In this document: one piece after another, positions 18,506 to 27,456 of the stretch
How the letters are laid out: each line of letters starts with the position of its first letter
Position numbering within the stretch: position 1 is the stretch's first letter
DNA from: Pseudomonas sp. TH15
GTDB taxonomy: Bacteria > Pseudomonadota > Gammaproteobacteria > Pseudomonadales > Pseudomonadaceae
NCBI RefSeq assembly: GCF_016651105.1
Contig: NZ_JAEKEL010000001.1
Coordinates: forward strand, 402,001 to 466,000
DNA: 64,000 nucleotides
Direction: 5' to 3'
Notes under the pieces: generated by a model
The model's input: the letters and a program-made list of their open reading frames with translations, nothing else
Told to the model about the DNA's origin: nothing
The model's database searches: none
Made by a program: the position numbers and the translations under genes

Positions 18506-20311
18506 TTAATAGCCCAGTGCGAAGTCTTCTTCTTTCATGTCCATCAGGTTGTTGGCGCCCGACAGCATGGTCACAACGTGAGTGCGGGTACGCGGCAGGA
18601 TGCGCTGGAAGTAGAAGCGCGCCGTCTGCAGCTTGGCGGTGTAGAACGCGGTTTCGGTGGTGCCGGCAGCCAGTTTCTCGGCAGCCAGACGCGCCATGTC
18701 AGCCCAGAAGTAGGCCAGGCAGGCGTAACCGGAGTACATCAGGTAGTCCACCGACGCGGCGCCGACTTCTTCACGGTCTTTCATGGCCGCCATACCAACC
18801 TTCATGGTCAGCTCGCCCCATTCTTTGTTCAGCGCAGCCAATGGCTCGACGAACTCTTTGACCGCTTCGTTGCCTTCGTTGGTCTGGCAGAACTTGTGGA
18901 CGATCTTGGTGAACCCTTTCAGAGCCTCGCCTTGAGTCATCAGCACTTTGCGGCCCAACAGGTCGAGTGCCTGGATACCGGTGGTGCCTTCGTACAGCAT
19001 CGAAATGCGGCTGTCGCGAACGTTCTGCTCCATGCCCCACTCGGCGATGAAACCGTGACCACCGTAGATTTGCACGCCGTGGTTGGCGGATTCAAAACCG
19101 ACTTCAGTCATGAAGGCTTTGGCGATCGGAGTCATGAAGGCCAACAGTGCGTCAGCCTTCTTCTTCTCTTCTTCGTCCACGCCGTATTTGACGATGTCGA
19201 CTTGCTTGGCGGTGAAGTAAACCATCGCGCGGTTGCCTTCGGCGAACGCCTTCATGGTCAACAGCATGCGACGTACGTCTGGGTGCACGATGATCGGGTC
19301 TGCGGCTTTTTCCGGCGCTTTCGGGCCAGTCAGGGAGCGCATTTGCAGACGATCACGAGCGTATTTCAGGCCGCCCTGGAAGCCGATCTCGGCGTGGGCC
19401 AGACCTTGCAGCGCGGTACCCAGGCGAGCGGTGTTCATAAAGGTGAACATGCAGTTCAGGCCTTTGTTCGCCGGGCCGATCAGGAAACCGGTGGCCGCGT
19501 CGAAGTTCATCACGCAGGTCGCGTTACCGTGGATGCCCATTTTGTGTTCCAGGGAACCACAGGTCACGGCGTTGCGAGCGCCGATCGAACCGTCGGCGTT
19601 CGGCATGAACTTCGGAACGATGAACAGCGAAATGCCTTTGGTGCCAGCCGGCGCATCCGGCAGACGTGCCAGCACGATGTGGACGATGTTGTCGGCCATG
19701 TCGTGTTCACCGGCCGAGATGAAGATCTTGGTGCCGGAGACTTTGTAGGAACCGTCGGCCTGAGGTTCGGCCTTGGTGCGCAACATGCCCAGGTCGGTGC
19801 CGCAGTGCGGTTCGGTCAGGCACATGGTACCGGTCCATTCGCCGGAAACCAGCTTGGTCAGGTAAGCATCTTGCTGCTCAGGCGTACCGTGCTCGGAAAT
19901 GGTGTTCATCGCGCCATGCGACAGGCCTGGGTACATGCCCCACGACCAGTTGGCTTCGCCAACCATTTCACTCACGGCCAGACCCAGAGACTCCGGCAAG
20001 CCTTGGCCGCCATGCTCTACGTCGTGGGCCAGGCTTGGCCAGCCGCCTTCAACGAATTGTTTGTAGGCTTCTTTAAAGCCAGTCGGGGTTTTAACGCCGG
20101 ACTCGCTCCAGGTGCAGCCTTCGGTGTCACCCACGCGGTTCAGCGGAGCCAGCACCTGCTCACAAAACTTGGCGCCTTCTTCGAGAATGGCGTCAACCAT
20201 GTCCGGAGTTGCGTCTGCGCAAGCCGGAAGGCTCTGATAGTGCGCTTCGTAGCCGAGCAGTTCGTCACGAACGAAGCGAATATCACGCAAGGGGGCCTTG
20301 TAGTCAGGCAT
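18506..20311 (-). CDS. Acyl-CoA dehydrogenase, probable phenylacyl/long-chain type
   Basis: 601 aa, same family as the two enzymes downstream, opening [25 protein letters not shown]. It shows [31 protein letters not shown]-equivalent [18 protein letters not shown] and [16 protein letters not shown]. Its place next to bioD matches P. putida PP_0368, which I recall as an inducible phenylacyl-CoA dehydrogenase, and PA0506 of P. aeruginosa, reported under PsrA control. The sequence here supports that: a perfect PsrA-type box lies 62 bases upstream. A strong terminator ends the gene, so it is monocistronic. Chain-length preference cannot be read. Confidence 0.9.
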   Translation of the reverse strand: MPDYKAPLRDIRFVRDELLGYEAHYQSLPACADATPDMVDAILEEGAKFCEQVLAPLNRVGDTEGCTWSESGVKTPTGFKEAYKQFVEGGWPSLAHDVEHGGQGLPESLGLAVSEMVGEANWSWGMYPGLSHGAMNTISEHGTPEQQDAYLTKLVSGEWTGTMCLTEPHCGTDLGMLRTKAEPQADGSYKVSGTKIFISAGEHDMADNIVHIVLARLPDAPAGTKGISLFIVPKFMPNADGSIGARNAVTCGSLEHKMGIHGNATCVMNFDAATGFLIGPANKGLNCMFTFMNTARLGTALQGLAHAEIGFQGGLKYARDRLQMRSLTGPKAPEKAADPIIVHPDVRRMLLTMKAFAEGNRAMVYFTAKQVDIVKYGVDEEEKKKADALLAFMTPIAKAFMTEVGFESANHGVQIYGGHGFIAEWGMEQNVRDSRISMLYEGTTGIQALDLLGRKVLMTQGEALKGFTKIVHKFCQTNEGNEAVKEFVEPLAALNKEWGELTMKVGMAAMKDREEVGAASVDYLMYSGYACLAYFWADMARLAAEKLAAGTTETAFYTAKLQTARFYFQRILPRTRTHVVTMLSGANNLMDMKEEDFALGY

Positions 20312-20372
20312 AGCGATAAACCTCTGCTGATGTAACCGGGAATGAACGACCGTGTTGATTTGTTGTGACGGT

Positions 20373-20400
20373 CAAACAGTTGTTTGAAACATACGTTTAC
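20373..20400 (-). promoter_or_regulatory. Tandem PsrA-type operators
   Basis: CAAACAGTTGTTTG matches exactly the published PsrA consensus (G/C)AAAC-N2-4-GTTT(G/C), and the wider TCAAACAGTTGTTTGA has seven-base symmetrical arms. Sharing its last G, GAAACATACGTTTA follows as a second site with one mismatch. They lie 62-89 bases upstream of the acyl-CoA dehydrogenase start, where a repressor released by long-chain acyl groups would act. Confidence 0.75.
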
Positions 20401-20535
20401 GCCCAAATCTTGTCAAGCATCGATCTTTTGCCATTCGTCATCATGCCGCGCACATAACGGCCACACAGCCGCACACCGCCGTCGACAAAGCGACAAGCCA
20501 TGCAGGAAAGATTAGTTGAGGGAGAAGGACTTACG

Positions 20536-20564
20536 CAGAAAAACGCCGCGAAGATTCGCGGCGT
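20536..20564 (-). terminator. Terminator after the axial-like small protein
   Basis: ACGCCGCGAA and TTCGCGGCGT form a perfect ten-base stem on the minus strand, followed by TTTTTCTG. It starts about 25 bases past the stop codon of the upstream small gene. Confidence 0.9.
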
Positions 20565-20588
20565 CGGAGTAGCAGATTCAGCAAGCGA

Positions 20589-20885
20589 TCAAGCGTAGGT
20601 ATCAATCAACGTCCCAAGCATTTCATCGGAAGCCTTGGCGACTTTCGCGCCGAGTTCTACCTGAAACTTGCCCTGAGACATCTCGACCATATTGCTGGCC
20701 AGGTCTGATTGCTGGCTGCGATCAACCGAACGCAGACGATCAACCTGTGCTTCGGAGGACTGGCTCTTCTCCGAGCGATCAATCGTGGTGTTGGCGATCT
20801 GGCCGGCAGCCTGATCGACACGGTTCTGCCCTGTCTGAATAGTGCTCAGACCGGCATAAAAAGCGGTGCTTCCTGAGATTTCCAT
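20589..20885 (-). CDS. Small protein resembling flagellar axial proteins
   Basis: 98 aa, no signal peptide or membrane segment. The N-terminal part GLSTIQTGQNRVDQAAGQIANTT looks like the conserved helix of rod and hook proteins (GLxxxQxRLDxxAxNIAN), and the C-terminal part DLASNMVEMSQGKFQ... SDEMLGTLID looks like their C-terminal helix (xEEMVxMIxAQRAYxA...ADEMLxTL). The large middle domain of real axial proteins is missing. No flagellar genes are nearby. It has its own terminator and lies between an acyl-CoA dehydrogenase and bioD, a position conserved in the genus as far as I recall. Function unknown; the similarity is by eye. Confidence 0.75.
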   Translation of the reverse strand: MEISGSTAFYAGLSTIQTGQNRVDQAAGQIANTTIDRSEKSQSSEAQVDRLRSVDRSQQSDLASNMVEMSQGKFQVELGAKVAKASDEMLGTLIDTYA

Positions 20886-20951
20886 GGGAGAACTCGTCCT
20901 TGCAAAGGATCAACAGTGGCTATTGAAGCAGACACGTGGACAAAACACCCG

Positions 20952-20974
20952 ACAAAAACACTAATGGCATAGTG
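20952..20974 (-). terminator. Weak hairpin after bioD
   Basis: On the minus strand CACTA and TAGTG enclose six bases and are followed by TTTTTG, about 35 bases past the bioD stop. The stem is short, so termination would be inefficient. Confidence 0.35.
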
Positions 20975-21007
20975 CCTTGTCATAGCAAAAACCCGCACCT
21001 GGAAATA

Positions 21008-21688
21008 TTAATCCAACAGATCCAATTGCAGATGCTCGGCCACCGCCTCCGCCGTCACCGACTTGAGTTTCGGCACCCGCCCCAAACACGGTGCGGGTAT
21101 GCGCTCGGCCAACGTGGCGAGGTTTTCCTCCAGGCGCGAGGTCTTCGGATCAATGATGTTGGCCACCCAGCCCGCCAATTGCAGCCCATCGTTAGCAATC
21201 GCTTCAGCGGTCAGCAGTGCATGACTGATGCAACCCAACCGCACGCCAACCACCAGAATCACGGGCAGATTCAGCGCCATCGCCAAGTCCGACAAATTGT
21301 CCTGATCCGCCAAAGGCACGCGCCAGCCACCAGCGCCTTCAATCAGCGTGAAGTCTGCGTTCAAATCCAGAATCTCACGCATCGGCGTCAGCAAGGATTG
21401 CACCGTCAACGCCACGCCCGCCTCCCGCGCTGCCAGATGCGGAGCGATCGCCGGTTCGAACGCCACCGGGTTGACCTGTGCATACGTCAACGGCACCGAA
21501 CACTCAGCCAGCAACGCCAACGCATCGGCGTTACGCAATCCCTTGGGTGTCACCTCGCAACCGGAGGCCACCGGTTTGCCCGCCGCCGTACTCAACCCCG
21601 CCAACCGCGCGGCATGCAGCAAACCCGCAGCAACGGTGGTCTTGCCGACATCAGTGTCGGTGCCCGTGATGAAATAGGCTGCGCTCAT
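21008..21688 (-). CDS. bioD: Dethiobiotin synthetase
   Basis: Cytoplasmic ATP-dependent enzyme that closes the ureido ring of dethiobiotin from 7,8-diaminopelargonic acid and CO2. 226 aa, normal length. It begins [20 protein letters not shown], the P-loop diagnostic of BioD, and has the [10 protein letters not shown] segment that binds substrate. The ATG overlaps the bioC stop (ATGA). Last gene of the bioF-H-C-D run. Confidence 0.97.
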   Translation of the reverse strand: MSAAYFITGTDTDVGKTTVAAGLLHAARLAGLSTAAGKPVASGCEVTPKGLRNADALALLAECSVPLTYAQVNPVAFEPAIAPHLAAREAGVALTVQSLLTPMREILDLNADFTLIEGAGGWRVPLADQDNLSDLAMALNLPVILVVGVRLGCISHALLTAEAIANDGLQLAGWVANIIDPKTSRLEENLATLAERIPAPCLGRVPKLKSVTAEAVAEHLQLDLLD

Positions 21689-22497
21689 AAGGGTTTCTCC
21701 AACACGGCATAAACCACTTGATAAGTCGCCGGCAGTCCCTGTGCCTGACGAAACTGTTCATACGCCTCGATCAAGCCGAGGATTCGCGCCCTGCCGGTCA
21801 AACCGCCCGGCCGTCCAGGGTTCAGGTTATGCGCGCCCAGCGCCTTGAGCTCGTGGGTCAGGCTGCGCACATCCGGGTAATGCAGCACATGCACACAGGC
21901 TTGCAGACTGACAACCTTCAAGCCACTGGCCGTGCACAGCTGTTGATAAGTACCGAACTCGCGGAAGCGGTTGACGTGCACCATGCCATCCACCTGACGC
22001 CAACTGTCACGCAATTCGTACAACGTTCCTACACAAAGACTAGCAAACGCGAAAACACCGCCCGGTTTCAATGCCCGATATGCCTCACTGAGCACCGACG
22101 TAAAGTCCGAACACCACTGCACCGCGAGGCTGGAGAAAATCAGGTCACAGGTCGAGTCCTGCAACGGCAGCCGCTCGGCATCGCCGGCGATGAAGTGCGT
22201 TGCACCGCCCAATGGCCGAGCGTGATTGAGCATGCCCTCCGCGATGTCCAGCGCCACGCCGTGACCGGCAGGAAAACGCTCACCCAGCGCTCGACTGAAA
22301 TGCCCGGTGCCGCAGCCCAGGTCCAGCCAGCGACCCGGTACAAAATCATCTGGCAACCGACGTAACAGCTCGCTGCCAACATCGCGCTGCAACTCAGCCA
22401 CGCTGTCGTAGCTGGCCGCCGCGCGGGAAAAGGACGCTGCCACCTGACGTTTGTCGGGCAAACCACCGGGCAGGTTGGGAAGGGATAAATCAGTCAT
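21685..22497 (-). CDS. bioC: Malonyl-ACP O-methyltransferase
   Basis: SAM-dependent methyltransferase of 270 aa that caps malonyl-ACP as a methyl ester so that the fatty acid machinery can make pimeloyl-ACP. Motif [16 protein letters not shown] binds [21 protein letters not shown] and the C-terminal [13 protein letters not shown] are BioC features. The start at 22497 overlaps the end of bioH by eight bases, and its own stop overlaps bioD, so translation is coupled throughout. Confidence 0.96.
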   Translation of the reverse strand: MTDLSLPNLPGGLPDKRQVAASFSRAAASYDSVAELQRDVGSELLRRLPDDFVPGRWLDLGCGTGHFSRALGERFPAGHGVALDIAEGMLNHARPLGGATHFIAGDAERLPLQDSTCDLIFSSLAVQWCSDFTSVLSEAYRALKPGGVFAFASLCVGTLYELRDSWRQVDGMVHVNRFREFGTYQQLCTASGLKVVSLQACVHVLHYPDVRSLTHELKALGAHNLNPGRPGGLTGRARILGLIEAYEQFRQAQGLPATYQVVYAVLEKPL

Positions 22498-23221
22498 CAC
22501 CGGACTCATGCAAAAATGCCTGGATCGCCCCCGCCACACCGTGGGGGTCTTCCAGAAGAAACGCGTGGCTGGCCTGTTCGATCAGGCCGATTTCGACATC
22601 CGGCAACAGCGCCAGCAATTCTGCGGCCGCTTCGGCCGGAACCAACCCGTCGAGGCCGGCGAACAGATGCAGTTGTGGGCCACGGAACGCCTGCAACGCC
22701 TGACGTGTATCCAGTTGCGCAAGCACTTCCAGACCACTCATCAATACCGCCGTCGACGTACTCGGCGCACCGCCAAGCAACAGTCGCGACAGCCCGCGCG
22801 GGTCTTCGGCACCTTGGGCGCAGAGCAGCGAGAAACGTTTCAACGTCATGCGCGGATCGGCGCCACAACCCGCCAGAAACGCATCGAACGTCTCGCCGGG
22901 CATCGCACTCAGCCATTGCTCATGGGCGACAAACGAGGGGTTACTCGAAAGCGTCAGCAAGCCGCAGCAGCGATCACCGCGCCGCGCCGCCAACTCGGAG
23001 GCGAGCATGCCGCCCAGAGACCAACCGCCGAGCCAGGCATCCTGAGGCAGAGTCGAATCGAGCTCATCAAGCCACTCGGCAAGATCACCCGATTCCAGTT
23101 CCGGCAAAGGTTCGATCTCGACCCGCAGGTGTTCATCCAGCCCCTGCAACGCCGCCGCCAAGGGCTCCAGCGGCGAAACGCCGAGTCCCCAGCCAGGCAG
23201 CAGAATCAAACGATCACGCAT
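22490..23221 (-). CDS. bioH: Pimeloyl-ACP methyl ester carboxylesterase
   Basis: Alpha/beta hydrolase of 243 aa that removes the methyl group placed by BioC and so ends pimelate chain growth. The nucleophile elbow GGWSLGGML and the LLPGWGLG oxyanion segment are clear; the acid and histidine are in GLDGLVP and [12 protein letters not shown]. Identity as BioH rests on being locked between bioF and bioC with eight-base overlaps at each end, because the fold itself is generic. Confidence 0.95.
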   Translation of the reverse strand: MRDRLILLPGWGLGVSPLEPLAAALQGLDEHLRVEIEPLPELESGDLAEWLDELDSTLPQDAWLGGWSLGGMLASELAARRGDRCCGLLTLSSNPSFVAHEQWLSAMPGETFDAFLAGCGADPRMTLKRFSLLCAQGAEDPRGLSRLLLGGAPSTSTAVLMSGLEVLAQLDTRQALQAFRGPQLHLFAGLDGLVPAEAAAELLALLPDVEIGLIEQASHAFLLEDPHGVAGAIQAFLHESGDD

Positions 23222-24392
23222 GGCTTGGCTCCGGTCCCAGTTGTGCAAAACAATCGGCCAGTCCATTTAACAATAGCTGCACCTGCGCCTCGCTGTGGGC
23301 GGCGGTCAGGGTCACGCGCAAGCGAGCGCTGCCGGCCGGCACGGTGGGCGGACGGATCGCGGTCACCATCAGACCGCGCTCGCGCAGCATCTGCGACAGT
23401 CGAACCGCGCGCCCGGCATCGCCAATCATGATCGGCTGGATCGGTGTGAAGCTGTCCATGAGTTCCAGGCCGATTTGTTCGGCACCTCGACGAAATTGAC
23501 GGATCAGCACATTAAGGTGCTCGCGCCGCCAATGCTCGCTGCGCAGTAATTCGAGACTTTTCAGCGTCGCGCAGGCCAGGGCCGGCGGCTGGCTGGTGGT
23601 GTAGATGTAGGGACGAGCGAACTGGATCAGACTCTCGACCAACTCTTCGCTACCCGCCACAAACGCACCGGCCGTACCGAACGCCTTGCCGAGGGTGCCG
23701 ACCAACACCGGCACATCCTCCTGACTCAAGCCAAAATGCTCGACGATCCCGGCACCATTGGCGCCCAGCGGACCAAAGCCGTGGGCATCATCGACCATCA
23801 GCCACGCACCTTTGGCCTTGGCCTCGCGGGCCAGCGCCGGCAGATCGGCGATGTCGCCGTCCATGCTGAACACGCCGTCGGTGACTACTAGCGTGTTGCC
23901 GGTGGCTTTCTCCAGGCGCTTGGCCAGGCTCTCAGCGTCGTTGTGCAGATAACGATTGAAGCGCGCACCGGACAACAAACCGGCATCCAGCAAGGAGGCG
24001 TGATTGAGCCGGTCTTCCAGCACCGTATCGCCCTGCCCGATCAACGCGGTGACCGCGCCGAGGTTGGCCATGTAACCGGTAGTGAACAGCAGCGCACGCG
24101 GGCGCCCGGTGAGATCGGCCAACGCCTCTTCCAACGCGTGATGGGGGGTGCTGTGGCCGATAACCAAATGCGAAGCCCCGCCGCCGACGCCCCAGCGAGC
24201 CGCACCGGCGCGCCAGGCTTCGATCACTTGCGGGTGATTGGCCAGGCCCAGGTAGTCGTTGTTACAAAACGCCAGCAACGGCTGACCATCGACGACTACT
24301 TCAGGGCCTTGAGGGCTTTCGAGCAGTGGGCGTTGGCGATAGAGATTTTCGGCACGACGGGCAGCAAGGCGTGCGGCGAGATCGAAAGACAT
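23214..24392 (-). CDS. bioF: 8-amino-7-oxononanoate synthase
   Basis: PLP enzyme of the alpha-oxoamine synthase family, 392 aa, that condenses pimeloyl-ACP or -CoA with alanine. It contains [22 protein letters not shown], the DGVFSMDGD segment, [11 protein letters not shown] with the cofactor Asp, and [12 protein letters not shown] with the Schiff-base lysine. A REP pair separates it from bioB, while bioH follows with an eight-base overlap. Confidence 0.97.
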   Translation of the reverse strand: MSFDLAARLAARRAENLYRQRPLLESPQGPEVVVDGQPLLAFCNNDYLGLANHPQVIEAWRAGAARWGVGGGASHLVIGHSTPHHALEEALADLTGRPRALLFTTGYMANLGAVTALIGQGDTVLEDRLNHASLLDAGLLSGARFNRYLHNDAESLAKRLEKATGNTLVVTDGVFSMDGDIADLPALAREAKAKGAWLMVDDAHGFGPLGANGAGIVEHFGLSQEDVPVLVGTLGKAFGTAGAFVAGSEELVESLIQFARPYIYTTSQPPALACATLKSLELLRSEHWRREHLNVLIRQFRRGAEQIGLELMDSFTPIQPIMIGDAGRAVRLSQMLRERGLMVTAIRPPTVPAGSARLRVTLTAAHSEAQVQLLLNGLADCFAQLGPEPSHA

Positions 24393-24433
24393 GCAGGCCT
24401 CGGAGGTCAATATGGGTAAACATTCAATCCCAA

Positions 24434-24523
24434 TGTGGGAGCGGGCTTGCTCGCGAAGGGGCCGTCACATCCAACATTTATGGTGACTGAAACTCCGCCT
24501 TCGCGAGCAAGCCCGCTCCCACA
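24434..24523. repeat. REP pair between bioB and bioF
   Basis: Perfectly complementary arms TGTGGGAGCGGGCTTGCTCG and CGAGCAAGCCCGCTCCCACA. It occupies most of the gap between bioB and bioF and could divide the operon mRNA into separately stable parts. Confidence 0.92.
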
Positions 24524-24539
24524 TTTGATTTGTGTCGGG

Positions 24540-25595
24540 TCAAACAGCAGCGTTATAGAACTGCTCGCTGCTCTTCTGCTCAACCAGCGCCTGCTCGATA
24601 GCCGCTTGATGCACTTCATCGGCGTGCTCTTCGCGCGCTTCCGGCAGAATGCCCAGGCGCGAGAACAGTTGCATGTCCTTGTCGGCCTGCGGGTTGGCGG
24701 TGGTCAGCAACTTGTCGCCGTAGAAAATCGAGTTGGCACCGGCGAAGAAGGCCAGGGCCTGCATCTGCTCGTTCATCGCTTCGCGGCCGGCGGACAGGCG
24801 CACGTGGGATTGCGGCATCAGGATGCGGGCGACGGCGAGCATGCGAATGAAGTCGAACGGGTCGATGTCATCGGCGTTTTCCAGCGGCGTACCAGCAACT
24901 TTCACCAGCATGTTGATCGGCACCGATTCCGGGTGTTCCGGCAGGTTGGCCAACTGGATCAGCAAGTTGGCGCGGTCATCGAGGGACTCGCCCATGCCGA
25001 GGATGCCACCGGAGCAGATCTTCATCCCCGAATCACGCACATAAGCCAGGGTTTGCAGACGCTCGCCATAGGTGCGGGTGGTGATGATGCTGCCGTAGAA
25101 CTCCGGCGAGGTATCGAGGTTGTGGTTGTAGTAGTCGAGGCCAGCGTCGGCCAGCGCAACGGTCTGGTCCTGATCGAGACGACCGAGGGTCATGCAGGTT
25201 TCCAGGCCCATGGCTTTCACGCCTTTGACCATCTCCAGCACGTACGGCATATCTTTGGCCGACGGGTGTTTCCAGGCAGCGCCCATGCAGAAACGGGTCG
25301 AACCGATGGCCTTGGCGCGAGCGGCCTCTTCGAGGACCTTCTGCACTTCCATCAGTTTTTCTTTTTCCAGGCCGGTGTTGTAGTGACCGGACTGCGGACA
25401 ATATTTGCAATCTTCCGGGCAGGCGCCGGTCTTGATCGACAGCAGCGTCGAAACCTGGACTCGGTTGGCGTCGAAATGCGCGCGGTGCACCGTCTGCGCC
25501 TGGAACAGCAGGTCGTTGAATGGCTGAACGAAGAGTGCTTTGACTTCGGCCAAAGACCAGTCATGACGCAGGGTTGCAGAGGTGCTGGCGCTCAT
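24540..25595 (-). CDS. bioB: Biotin synthase
   Basis: Radical SAM enzyme of 351 aa that inserts sulfur into dethiobiotin, the last step of biotin synthesis. The radical cluster cysteines are Cys59, Cys63 and Cys66 in [33 protein letters not shown] and [13 protein letters not shown] are further BioB marks for the auxiliary cluster and substrate sites. It is the first gene of the operon, reading away from comF. A TTGACA -35 overlapping a BirA-like operator sits about 100 bases upstream. Confidence 0.98.
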   Translation of the reverse strand: MSASTSATLRHDWSLAEVKALFVQPFNDLLFQAQTVHRAHFDANRVQVSTLLSIKTGACPEDCKYCPQSGHYNTGLEKEKLMEVQKVLEEAARAKAIGSTRFCMGAAWKHPSAKDMPYVLEMVKGVKAMGLETCMTLGRLDQDQTVALADAGLDYYNHNLDTSPEFYGSIITTRTYGERLQTLAYVRDSGMKICSGGILGMGESLDDRANLLIQLANLPEHPESVPINMLVKVAGTPLENADDIDPFDFIRMLAVARILMPQSHVRLSAGREAMNEQMQALAFFAGANSIFYGDKLLTTANPQADKDMQLFSRLGILPEAREEHADEVHQAAIEQALVEQKSSEQFYNAAV

Positions 25596-25670
25596 GGGCG
25601 TTTCCTTGATTTATGCTTGGCTGGCGACTGGGGTAACGCAATACCCACAGGCGCGACACGGATGTTCGGC

Positions 25671-25699
25671 ATATTTAAGGAAGAGCGATGCGCTGTCAA
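25671..25699 (-). promoter_or_regulatory. Predicted bioB promoter
   Basis: A perfect TTGACA (plus-strand 25694-25699) is followed, 15-17 bases later, by an AT-rich TTAAATAT that can supply the -10. The start point would be about 70 bases before the bioB ATG. The -10 part lies over the ribosome site of divergent comF. Confidence 0.6.
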
Positions 25700-26425
25700 C
25701 CACGATACGCAGGACCGGTTTACATCTGTTTAAAAAACGTACAGAACTGCTTGCTGTGTGATGAACCGGCAGACGCAGAAATGCCAATTTGCGTGGCCTG
25801 TGAAACCGAACTGCCATGGCTTGGTGATCAGTGCATCACCTGCGCATTGCCGCTGGCCGCAGCGGGGCTGACCTGTGGCGAGTGCCTGCTAGAGCCGCCG
25901 GCCTTCGAACAGGTCGCCGTGCCGTGGCGGTATGGCTTCCCGGTCGACAGTTTGATTACGCGTTTTAAACACAACGCAAAATGGCCGTTTGGTCACTTGC
26001 TCGCCGACGTTCTCGGACAATACCTGCAACATCGCTTCGATGAAGGTTTGCCGAGACCGGATGCCCTGCTGCCCGTGCCAATGACGACAAAACGTTTGCG
26101 TCAGCGCGGTTTCAATCAGGCTGCGATGCTCGCGCGGTGGTTAAGCCAGACGCTCGAAATGCCCAGCGAGGAAAACCTTTTGTTGCGAACCCAAGACACC
26201 AGCGCCCAGCAGGGCCTTGATGCCAAGGCCCGTAAACGCAATTTGCTTCAGGCCTTTGCCCTGACGCCAGATGCTGTGGTGAAGGGCCGGAGTTTCGCTC
26301 TGGTCGACGACGTGCTGACCACGGGGGCCACCGCCCAGGCGCTTGCCCGGCTATTGATAAACGCTGGCGCGGCGCGCGTCGACGTCTATTGCCTGGCCCG
26401 CACGCCAAAACCGGGAGCAACCTGA
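25688..26425 (+). CDS. comF: ComF family phosphoribosyltransferase-like protein
   Basis: 245 aa. An N-terminal zinc-ribbon (CLLCDEP...CVAC, CITC...CGEC) is followed by a type I phosphoribosyltransferase domain with the PRPP loop LVDDVLTTGATAQ and the LRQRGFNQA helix typical of ComF/GntX. ComF proteins take part in DNA uptake in competent bacteria, probably on incoming single strands; in Pseudomonas the role is less clear. The start at 25688 has a good AAGGAAGAG site, which places the bioB operator inside its first codons. Confidence 0.9.
   Translation: MRCQPRYAGPVYICLKNVQNCLLCDEPADAEMPICVACETELPWLGDQCITCALPLAAAGLTCGECLLEPPAFEQVAVPWRYGFPVDSLITRFKHNAKWPFGHLLADVLGQYLQHRFDEGLPRPDALLPVPMTTKRLRQRGFNQAAMLARWLSQTLEMPSEENLLLRTQDTSAQQGLDAKARKRNLLQAFALTPDAVVKGRSFALVDDVLTTGATAQALARLLINAGAARVDVYCLARTPKPGAT
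25693..25725. promoter_or_regulatory. BirA-like biotin operator
   Basis: CTGTCAACC, a 15-base spacer, then GGTTTACAT. Fifteen of 18 half-site bases match the BirA consensus TTGTAAACC-N15-GGTTTACAA, with the correct spacing. One half-site overlaps the -35 box of bioB, so BirA bound to biotinyl-AMP would block RNA polymerase. The site lies within codons 2-13 of comF. Confidence 0.7.
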
Positions 26426-26433
26426 CCCGTGCC

Positions 26434-26559
26434 CGTAGGAGCAAGGCTTGCCCGCGAAGACATCAGCATTGGCGATACCTCTCCAGCGGCTGCGAGACGG
26501 CTATCGCGCGCAAGCTTCGCTCCTGCGAGTCTTCGCGAGCAAGCTCTGCTCTACAAGGG
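26434..26559. repeat. Cluster of three REP half-elements
   Basis: One TAGGAGCAAGGCTTGCCCGC arm is followed by two arms in the opposite sense, TCGCGCGCAAGCTTCGCTCC and TTCGCGAGCAAGCTCTGCTC. The odd number and divergence suggest decay of two overlapping pairs. Confidence 0.75.
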
Positions 26560-26633
26560 GCGGTGTTCGGCTTGACTCTCGCGTCGCGAGCGGCCAACTT
26601 CACTGTCCACCGCCACAGAAAAAGCACCCATTC

Positions 26634-27398
26634 ATGTCCATGCCTTCCCTGTTGTCCCAGCACATTGTCCGCCGTCCGCAGCGCATTGCCCTGCTGCAAC
26701 ACATCGCCGAACAAGGCTCGATCACCCGCGCCGCGAAAAGCGCGGGCTTGAGTTACAAAGCGGCGTGGGACGCTATCGATGAATTGAACAACCTCGCGCA
26801 AAAACCACTGGTGGAACGCAGCGTCGGCGGCAAGGGCGGCGGTGGCGCCAAGTTGTCCAGCGAAGGCGAGCGCGTCTTGCGGCTGTATCAAAAGCTGCAA
26901 GTGTTACAGGCTCAGGTGCTTGAAGCGGCCGAAGACGCCAGCGATCTGGACTTGCTCGGTCGGCTGATGCTGCGCACCAGCGCGCGCAATCAATTGCACG
27001 GCAGAGTGATGGCGATCGAATCCCAGGGTCGCAACGACCGCATCCGTCTGGAACTGGCCGAAGGCTTAAGCATCGATGCACAGATCACCCACGACAGCAC
27101 CCTGCGCCTGGAACTGCAAACCGGCACCGAAGTCGTCGCATTGATCAAGGCCGGCTGGCTGGAATTGTTGGCCATCGACCAACCCGCAACACCTGGCAAC
27201 AATTGTCTGAAAGGCATTATCGAGCAGATTCTCGACGCCGAAGACGGCCCCAGCGAAGTGCGCATCGGCCTGCCCAACGGCCAGACACTCTGCGCCCTGG
27301 CCGAGCCGCTGCATTTAAGAACCTCCGGCCTCGCCATCGACAGCCCGGTGCTCGTGCAATTTGCGCCGTCCAACGTCCTGTTGGGCACTCCACTCTGA
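26634..27398 (+). CDS. ModE-like molybdate-responsive regulator
   Basis: 254 aa, close to E. coli ModE (262). An N-terminal LysR-like winged helix (RRPQRIALLQHIAEQGSITRAAKSAGLSYKAAWDAIDELNN) is followed by two TOBE/MOP molybdate-binding repeats, beginning near SARNQLHGRVMAIESQG and LKGIIEQILD. It should be a molybdate-sensing dimer. No molybdate transporter lies beside it, so it acts at distant sites. ATG at 26634 opens the conserved part; the frame is open further upstream through a REP and was not used. A second ATG two codons on is also possible. Confidence 0.85.
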   Translation: MSMPSLLSQHIVRRPQRIALLQHIAEQGSITRAAKSAGLSYKAAWDAIDELNNLAQKPLVERSVGGKGGGGAKLSSEGERVLRLYQKLQVLQAQVLEAAEDASDLDLLGRLMLRTSARNQLHGRVMAIESQGRNDRIRLELAEGLSIDAQITHDSTLRLELQTGTEVVALIKAGWLELLAIDQPATPGNNCLKGIIEQILDAEDGPSEVRIGLPNGQTLCALAEPLHLRTSGLAIDSPVLVQFAPSNVLLGTPL

Positions 27399-27456
27399 AA
27401 CAAAACCTTCACTAACGCTCACTAAGGTGACTGCAAAATCCAGCAGGGAGCCTGAT

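Noticed and set aside
27412..27428. Pho box before the phoX-like gene
   Set aside because: TCACTAA occurs twice but with a 10-base step; PhoB boxes need 11, and the CTGTCAT core is absent.
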